From assembly GCA_933228675.1 (NCBI GenBank), contig OW121743.1, positions 80,099,995 to 80,163,994 on the forward strand: a stretch of 64,000 nucleotides of DNA, read 5' to 3'. Below are positions 55,795 through 64,000 of the stretch, one piece after another. Both the position numbers and the translations under genes were made by a program. Under the pieces are notes generated by a model, which saw only the letters and a list, made by a program, of their open reading frames with translations, made no database searches and was not told where the DNA came from. Source of the DNA: Stomorhina lunata (Eukaryota; Arthropoda; Insecta; Diptera; Rhiniidae). The first letter of the stretch is position 1. Each line of letters starts with the position of its first letter.

Positions 55795-58690
55795 AATTTA
55801 GCTTTAGTGAAATTTTGTTGAAAATTTGTTTTTCTAAAAATTTTGATCAAAATTTTTCTTAAGTAAAATTTTCATCAAAATTTTTCTTTAGTAAAATTCT
55901 TTATTAAAATTTTGATCAAAATTTTTCTTTAGTAAAATTTTGATCAAAATTTTTCTTTAGTAAAATTTTGATCAAAATTTTTCTTTAGTAAAATTTTGAT
56001 CAAAATTTTTCTTTAGTAAAATTATGAACAAAATTTTTCTTTACTAAAATTTCGATAAAAATTTGTCTTTAGCAAAATTTTGATCAAAAATTTTTCTTTA
56101 GTAAAATTATGAACAAAATTTTTCTTTACTAAAATTTCGATAAAAATTTGTCTTAAGCAAAATTTTGATCAAAAGTTTTTCTTTAGTAAAATCATTTCTA
56201 AAGAAAAATTTTGATCAAAATTTTTCTTTATTAAAATTTTGATCAAAATTTTTCTTTAGTAAAATTTTAATCAAAATTTTTCTTTATTAAAATTTTGATC
56301 AAAATTTTTCTTTAGTAAAATTTTGATCGAAATTTTTCTTTAGTAAAATTTTGATCAAAATTTTTCTTTAGTAAAATTTTGATCAAAATTTTTCTTTAGT
56401 AAAATTTTGATCAAAATTTTTCTTTAGTAAAATTTTGATCAAAATTTTTCTTTATTAAAATTTTGATCAAAATTTTTCTTTAGTAAAATTTTGATCAAAA
56501 TTTTTCTTTATTAAAATTTTGATCAAAATTTTTCTTTAGTAAAATTTTGATCAAAATTTTTCTTTAGTAAAATTTTGATCAAAATTTTTCTTTAGTAAAA
56601 TTTTGATCAAAATTTTTTTTTAGTAAAATTTTGATCAAAATTTTTCTTTAGTAAAATTTCGATAAAAATTTGTCTTCAAAATTTTGATCAAAATTTTTTC
56701 TTTAGTAGAATTTTGATCAAAATTTTTCTTTAGTAAAATTTTGATCAAAAATTTTCTTTAGTAAAATTTTGATCAAAATTTGTCTTTAGTAAAATTTTGA
56801 TCAAAATTTTTCTTTAGTAAAATTTTGATCAAAATTTTTCTTTAGTAAAATTATGAACAAAATTTTTCTTTACTAAAATTTCGATAAAAATTTGTCTTTA
56901 GCAAAATTTTGATCAAAAATTTTCTTTGGTAAAATTTTGATCAACATTTTTTTTTAGCAAAATTTTGATTAAAATTTTTCTTCAGTAAAATTTTAATCAA
57001 AATTTTTCTTTAGTAAAATTTTAATCAAAATTTTTCTTTAGCAAAATAATGAACAAAATTTTTCTTTAGTAAAATTTTGATCAAAATTTTTCTTTAGTAA
57101 AGTTTTGATCAAAATTTTTCTTTAGTAAAATTTTGATCAAAATTTTTCTTTAGTAAAATTTTGATCAAAATTTTTCTTTAGTAAACTTTTGATCAAAATG
57201 TTTCTTTAGTAAAATTTTGATCAAAATTTTTCTTTAGCAAAATTTTAATCAAAATTTTTCTTTACTAAAATTTTGATCAAAATTTTTCCTTAGTAAAATT
57301 TTGATCAAAATTTTGCTTTAGTAAAATTTTTAACAAAATTTTTCTTAAGTAAACTTTTGACCATAATTTGTCTTTAGTAAACTTTTGATAAAAATTTGTT
57401 TTTAGTAAAATTTTGATCAAAATTTGTCTTTAGTAAGATTTTGATCCAAGTTTGTCTTTAGTAAAATTTTGATAAAATTTTTTTTTAGTAAAATTTTGAT
57501 CAAAAGTTTTCTTTAGTAAAATGTTGATAAAAATTTTTCTTTAGTAAAATTTTGATCAAAATTTTTTTTTAGTAAAATTTTGATCAAAATTTTTCTTTAG
57601 TAAAATTTTGATCAAAATTTTTCTTTAGTAAAATTTTGATCAAAATTTTTCTTTAGTAATATTTTGAACAAAATTTTTCTTTAGTAAAATTTTGATCAAA
57701 ACTTTTCTTTAGTAAACTTTTAATCAAAATTTTTCTTTAGTAGAATTTTAATCAAAATTTTTCTTTACTAAATTTTTGATCAAAATTTTTCTTTAGTAAA
57801 ATTTTGATCAACATTTTTCTTTAGTAAACTTTTGATCAAAATTTTTCTTTAGTAAAATTTTGATCAAAATTTTTCTTTAGTAAAATTTTGATCAAAATTT
57901 TTCTTTAGTAAAATTTTGATTAAAAGTTTTCTTTAGTAAAATTTTGATCAAAATTTTTCTTTAGTAAAATTTTGATCAAAATTTTTCTTTAGTAAAATTT
58001 TGATCAAAATTTTTCTTTAGTAAAATTTTGATCAAAATTTATCTTTAGTAAAATTTTGAACAAAATTTTTCTTTAGTAAAATTTTGATCAAAATTTTTCT
58101 TTAGCAAAATTTTAATCAAAATTTTTCTTTACTAAAATTTTGATCAAAATTTTTCCTTAGTAAAATTTTGATCAAAATTTTTCTTTAGTAAAATTTTGAA
58201 CGAAATTTTTCTTAAGTAAACTTTTGACCATAATTTGTCTTTAGTAAACTTTTGATAAAAATTTGTTTTTAGTAAAATTTTGATCAAAATTTGTCTTTAG
58301 TAAGATTTTGATCCAAGTTTGTCTTTAGTAAAATTTTGTTCAAAATTTTTCTTTAGTAAAATTTTGATCAAAATTTGTCTTTAGTTAAATTTTGATCAAA
58401 ATTTGTCTTTAGTAAAATTTTGATCAAAATTTGTCTTTAGTAAAATTTTGATCAAAATTTGTCTTTAGTAAAATTTTGATCAAAATTTGTCTTTAGTAAA
58501 ATTTTGATCAAAATTGTTTCATAGTAAAATTTTGATCAAAATTTGTCCTTAGTAAAATAAAAATTTTGATCAAATATTGATTTAGTAAAATTTTGATCAA
58601 ATATTGACTTTAGTAAAATTTTGATCAAAATTTGTCTTTCGTAAAAATTTTTACCAAAATTTGTCTTTAGTAAAATTTTGATCAAAATTC
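55795..58690. repeat. 28-bp minisatellite with TGATCA palindrome, array 1
   Basis: About 103 units: palindrome AAATTTTGATCAAAATTT plus TTCTTTAGTA, 28 bp. Variants GAACAAAATT, CGATAAAAATTTGTC and TTTGTCTTTAG form patches. A segment of about 900 bp with the same variant order occurs twice (57,250-57,450 and 58,090-58,330), showing segmental duplication. Every perfect core holds a BclI-type TGATCA. Confidence 0.96.
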
Positions 58691-60204
58691 CTTTTCCTAT
58701 CACAAGTTTTAGCAACTGCATAGTGTGACCTTGACTGTTCTAGATTGAGTTATGCCAGTGATTTTGCTCTATTGAACTGCAATAAATAGTTAACGGAGTT
58801 ATGCAGTTTTATAGGATTTTTATGATGATTTTTATGGCGGATTAGTTTTGTTGTAGTTAGCAAACACATGACAATTTCCACACATTATTGAAAATAACTT
58901 TGAAAGGATTTTACACATGTTGCGGCATAATGAAGTTATGCGTTTTTATCGTAAAAATAGGAATTAAATGGCAGCTTTTAAAAATAACCCACAAATATCA
59001 CCGCGTCTGGATTTTCTTAATTGCATCTGTTTTAATGTTTAAATAAAGATTTAACAGCGAACGCATGATTATTTAATGTAATCGAATTATTATTAACTCG
59101 ATATTGATCCCTTAATTATGCTGTTGTAAATATTTGCTATCGCTTTTTTTTGTTTATAGGTGACCGATTAATTGAATTGAATTATACAGTTAATGAGAAC
59201 TTAATAAGTGGTTTAATTTAATAAAAATTGTAGCGGGAAATCGGATTTTAATTAAGGACTTAAAGGTTAATTATACAAAGATATTTGTACTAATTTAAAA
59301 TTAAATTTTTTTATAGGCAAAGTTTAAAGAACATGTTTGAACAATTATAGCAAAAATCTTAGAATTAAAAAAAAATTCCAAATGAATATGTTTGTATATT
59401 TTTAATAGATCAACACAATTTTTTTTCTTTTCTAGTTCAAACAAGAATTCCTTGTAGTCATTTGAAAAATGGAAAATCATATCCCTAGCACTTATTCATA
59501 AATAAACAAAATTCTTTATTGTAATCAACCGGAAAAATATGAACTCCCAGAATTAAACACATATAAGGAAATATACCCCGGCCATATCATTCCCTACACC
59601 ACTAATATCAAACTTTTTATTTTTTGCTAATAATTTCATAAAAATTTATTAGGTTTTTTCATTAAGTACTTCATATCTTCAATTTGATCTTAGTTAGGAT
59701 AATATTGAGGGCATCCCGTACCTTTCAGATAAGACTCCAAAAAATATATTTAAAAAAAAAAAAATTAAAAATGTTGCCTCTGAAGTAGTGGACCCTTAAA
59801 TGGAAGTCTAGGCCATAAATAACTACATCCTATGCAAACAACGAATAAAAATTGTGCATTGAGTCATTTGTAACAAAACATCGATTACATTTTTTTCTTT
59901 TAATTAGAATAACAACAAAAATTTGCGAGCTAAAAGGAAAAAAGCAACAAGACCCAAATTTTTTTTGTCATATTTAGTAATAAAAAAACAGACCAACAGC
60001 AACTGAATAGAAAAAAAGTGGAGGAAAATTCAATTGATACATTTCAATTGTAAAAATAAAACGAAAAATGAAAATTTATGCGGAAATAAGGAAAGAAAAC
60101 AGGAAAATAAATACAGTTCAATAAAAGCAATAAGAAGAAATAACAGTAAACGAAAGTGAAAGTACAAGAAGACATAAACTTTGACTAAGTAATAGACTGA
60201 GATA
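58691..60204. other. Unique AT-rich spacer between the two 28-bp arrays
   Basis: No gene supported. 59,575-59,612 (AAATATACCCCGGCCATATC and CCCTACACCACTAATATC) looks like another transposon end. 60,183-60,211 is a degenerate reverse-strand stretch of the 12-bp satellite (24 of 29 positions). Confidence 0.5.
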
Positions 60205-63200
60205 AAGACTAATTTTGATCAAAATTTGTCTTAAGAAAAAATTTTCATCAAAATTTGTCTTAAGTAAAATTTTGACCAAAATTTTTCTTTAGTAAAATTT
60301 TGATCAAAAGTTAATTTTGATCAAATTTGTCTTTAGTAAAATTTTGATCAAAATTTGTCTTTAGTAAAATTTTGATAAATTTTTTTTTTACTAATATTTT
60401 GATCAAAATTTTTCTTTACTAAAATTTTGATCAAAACTTTTCTTTACTAAAATTTTGATCAAAATTTTTTTCTAGTAAAATTTTGATCAAAATTTTTCTT
60501 AAGTAAAATTTTAATCAAAATTTTTCTTTAGTAAAATTTTAAACAAAATTTGTCTTAAGTAAATTTTTAAACAAAATTTGTCATAAGTAAAATTTTGACC
60601 GAAATTTGTCTTAAGTTAGATTTTTGATCAAAATTTGTCTTTAGTAAAATTTTTATCAAAATTTGTCTTTAGGAACAATTTTAATAAAAATTTGTCTTTA
60701 GTAAAATTTTGATCAAAATTTTTCTTTAGTAAAATTTTGATCAAAATTTTTCTTTAGTAAAATTTTGATCAAAATTCTTCTTTAGTAATATTTTGATCAA
60801 AATTTTTCTTTAGTAAATTTTTGATCAAAATTTTTCTTTAGTAAAACTTTGATCAAAATTTTTCTTCAGTAAAATTTTGATCAAAATTTTTCTTTAGTAA
60901 AATTTTGATCAAAATTTGTGTTTAGTAAAATTATGATTAAAATTTGCCTTTAGTAAAATTTTGATGAAAATTTGTCTTTCGCAAAATTTTGATCAAAATT
61001 TGTCTTTAGGAAAAATGTTGATAAAAATTTGTCTTAAGTAAAATTTTGAACAAAATTTGTCATAAGTAAAATTTTGACCAAAATTTGTCTTAAGTTAAAT
61101 TTTTGATCAAAATTTGTTTTTAGTAAAATTTTGATCAAAATTTTTCTTTAGTAAAAGTTTGATCAAATCTTGTCTTTAGTAAAATTTTGATCAAAACTTG
61201 TCTTTAGTAATATTTTGATCAAAGTTTGTCTTAAGTAAAATTTTGAACAAAATTTGTCTTAAATAAAATTTTGAACAAAATTTGTCTTTCGTAAAATTTT
61301 GATCAAAATTTGCCTTTAGTAAAATTTTGATCAAATTTTGTGTTTAGTAAAATTATGATTAAAATTTGCCTTTAGTAAAATTTTGATGAAAATTTGTCTT
61401 TCGCAAAATTTTGATCAAAATTTGTTTTTCGTAAAATTTTGATGAAAATTTGTCTTAAGTAAAATATTGATCAAAATTTGTCTTTAGTAAAATTTTGATC
61501 AAAATTTGCCTTTCGTAAAATTTTGATCAAAATTTGTCTTTAGTAAAATTTTTTTTAGTAAAATTTTGATCAAAATTTTTCTTTAGTAAAATTTTGATCA
61601 AAATTTTTCTTTAGTAAAATTTTGATCAAAATTTTTCTTTAGTAAAATTTTGATCAAAATTTGTCTTTAGTAAAATTTTGATCAAAATTTTTCTTTTGTA
61701 AACTTTTGATCAAAATTTTTTTTAATAAAATTTTGATCAAAATTTTTCTTTAGTAAAATTTTGATCAAAATTTGTCTTTAATAAAATTTTGATCAAAATT
61801 TGTCTTTAGTAAAATTTTGATCAAAATTTGTCTTTAGTAAAATTTTGATCAAAATTTGTCTTTAGTAAAATTTTGATCAAAATTTGTCTTTAGTAAAATT
61901 TTGATCAAAATTTGTCTTTAATAAAATTTTGATCAAAATTTGTCTTTAGTAAAATTTTGATCAAAATTTTTCTTTAGTAAAATTTTGATCAAAATTTTTC
62001 TTTAGTAATTTTTTGATCAAAATTTTTCTTTAGTAAAATTTTGATCAAAATTTTTCTTTAGTATAATTTTGATCAAAATTTTTCTTTAATAAAATTTTGA
62101 TCAAAATTTGTCTTTAGTAAAATTTTGATCAAAATTTTTCTTTAGTAAAATTTTGATCAAAATTTTTCTTTAGTAAAATTTTGATCAAAATTTCTCTGTA
62201 GTAAAATTTTCATCAAAATTTGTCTTTAGTAAAATTTTGATCAAAATTGTTTTATAGTAAAATTTTGATCAAAATTTGTCCTTAATAAAATAAAAATTTT
62301 GATCAAATATTGATTTAGTAAAATTTTGAACAAAACTTGTCTTTAGTAAAATTTTGATTAAAATTTGTTTTTAGTAAAATTTTGATGAAAATTTGTCTTT
62401 CGCAAAATTTTGATCAAAATTTTTCTCTAGTAAAATTCTGATCAAAATTTGTCTTTAGTAAAATTTTGATCAAAATTTTTCTTTAGTAAAATTTTGATCA
62501 AAATTTTTCTTTAGTAAAATTTTGATCAAAACTTTTCTTTAGTAAAATTTTGATCAAAACTTTTCTTTAGTAAAATTTTGATCAAAATTTTTCTTTAGTA
62601 AAATTTTGATCAAAATTTTTCTTTAGTAAAATTTTGATCAAAATTTTTCTTTAGTAAAATTTTGATCAAAATTTTTCTTTAGTAAAATTTTGATCAAAAT
62701 TTTTCTTTAGTAAAATTTTGATCAAAATTTTTCTTCAGTAAAATTTTGATCAAAATTTTTCTTTAGTAAAATTTTGATCAAAATTTGCCTTTAGTAAAAT
62801 TTTGACCAAAATTTGCCTTTAGTAAAATTTTTATTAAAATTTGTTTTTAGTAGAATTTTGATGAAAATTTGTCTTTCGCAAAATTTTGATCAAAATTTGT
62901 CTTTAGTAAAATGTTGATCAAAATTTGTCTTTTGTAATATTTTGATCAAAATTTGTCTTTAGTAAAATTTTGATCAACATTTTTTTAGTAAAATTTTCAT
63001 TAAAATTTGTCTTTAGTAAAATTTTGATCAAATTTTGGATTCACTAAAATTTTGATCAACATTTTGCTTTAATGAAAATTTTGATCAAAATTTTTCTCTA
63101 GTAAAATTCTGATCAAAATTTTTCTTTAGTAAAATTTTGATGAAAATTTGTCTTTCGCAAAATTTCGATCAAAATTTTTCTTTAGTAAAACTTTGATCCA
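60205..63200. repeat. 28-bp minisatellite with TGATCA palindrome, array 2
   Basis: About 107 units of the same repeat and orientation as 55,795-58,690, with more TTTGTCTTTAG variants and more degenerate edges. It shares long variant strings with array 1 (for example GTCCTTA..TAAAATAAAAATTTTG with the following ATATTGATTTAG at 58,545 and 62,278), so the two arrays have exchanged or inherited segments. Flanked on both sides by short reverse-strand 12-bp satellite remnants. Confidence 0.96.
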
Positions 63201-64000
63201 AAAAATATTTTTACTAAGACATAGACTAATATTAAATTAGATATAACAAAAAAGAGTTTTTCTTATTACGGTATTCTTGTTTAATAACTTAATTATTTCC
63301 ACTATTAATGATTTTGTCTTACCATTAAGATATTTGAAAAAAAAATAATATCTTTTTAATGGTTGACTTACTAAAAAAGAATTGAAAAGAAAATGTTTTT
63401 CGTTTTTTCAAACTAAAGTAGTAGCTTTATTTATCTTTATATGAAACTCAATTTTCATTTATAACAACGTATTAAAGCTGCATTATTTTGGGTCAATTTT
63501 TCTTATAACAACATTATATGTGTCTATCTCTCCTTTATTTTCTTCTATTTACTAAAAGGGTAGTGTTTTAAGACTTAAATGAAATTTATGTCCTTCCAGT
63601 TTTTTCTGTACTTCTTGTCATTTTCACTTTTGGGTTTTGTGTAATCTGTCAATAATGGAACTATTTTTTTTGAGTTAAAAAAATTTTATTTCACTTTTTT
63701 TTATTAAATTAGTTTGATGGTAGAAAATGAAAAATGTATGTATGTGTAAAGTAAAGAGTTTTCCATTATATTACATTGTTTTTATATTTTGCATTTTTTC
63801 CTTGTTATGTTTTTTTTATCTTAAAAATTGTAATTTTTCATTTTGTTTCAAGTTTAATGACCAAGTGTTACTTTTAGTTGTAATTAAAATGTTCTAGAGT
63901 CATTAGGAGGTGGCATAGGATATTAAGGGAACTGATTTCGTTGCAAGGATAAAGGTTTATTTCCTCATTTTCGTACTTCCGTTTTGCTTGTGCGAATGGA
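63201..64000. other. AT-rich right end of window, no gene supported
   Basis: 63,211-63,228 is a perfect 18-nt reverse-strand match to the 12-bp satellite (ACTAAGACATAGACTAAT). The rest is AT-rich. A 42-codon minus-strand frame open to the window edge (63,870-63,999) exists, but it shows no family signature. The missing 5' exons of the stargazin-like gene probably lie beyond. Confidence 0.45.

Noticed and set aside
1..63200. CRISPR-like arrays (28-31-bp periodic repeats)
   Set aside because: There are no unique spacers between units and no cas genes. These are directly abutting eukaryotic minisatellites.
63870..64000. Minus-strand frame open to the window edge as a 5' exon of the stargazin-like gene
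   Set aside because: It lacks the GLW motif, cysteine pattern or a hydrophobic first helix, and I see no convincing donor site.

Overview
The window is nuclear DNA of a higher dipteran, most likely a calyptrate fly. The evidence is intron-containing tRNA-Tyr genes with the fly sequence, a spliced stargazin-like gene with Gln-rich tails, a DD41D mariner, insect-type LINE fragments and very AT-rich DNA. It holds one recognisable host protein gene, a large tRNA-Tyr family, several transposon remnants and an exceptional load of tandem repeats covering roughly half the sequence. No prokaryotic or viral gene is evident.

Layout. 1-7,110: three blocks of an AT-rich 31-bp minisatellite, with one minus-strand tRNA-Tyr at 1,416-1,517. 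8,740-12,571: a 12-bp satellite (TATGTCTTAGTC). 14,553-19,661: two tandem clusters of plus-strand tRNA-Tyr genes (19 full-length copies and 2 broken ones); the last, truncated copy runs straight into a second 12-bp array (19,683-20,965). 22,221-23,578: a transposon-like element with inverted ends. 24,760-26,400: LINE 3' remnants.

26,646-51,273 (minus strand): the 3' part of a stargazin-like (TARP/claudin fold) gene, probably stg1. Five exons join in perfect phase at GT/AG sites into 1,048 residues: three membrane helices, a long low-complexity cytoplasmic tail and a C-terminal PDZ ligand (TAV). A candidate 22-nt microexon at 51,252-51,273 fits the same phase. The exons for the first helix and the GLW-type extracellular loop were not found and probably lie beyond 64,000. 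Every intron between the exons is filled with its own tandem-repeat family. The arrays on either side of the TM3-TM4 exon are the same repeat in opposite orientation, so they could pair in the pre-mRNA.

46,118-50,232: a third 12-bp array. 51,978-53,281: a nearly complete DD41D mariner with one nonsense codon. 53,357-54,641: nested SINE/LINE debris. 55,795-58,690 and 60,205-63,200: two arrays of a 28-bp repeat centred on the palindrome AAATTTTGATCAAAATTT. The remaining stretches are AT-rich and hold no gene I can support.

The most distinctive theme is that several sequence-different minisatellite families share one design: a unit of 28-31 bp (31 in most) built on a palindromic AT-rich core, repeatedly in head-to-head inverted arrangement and concentrated in the introns of one neuronal gene.
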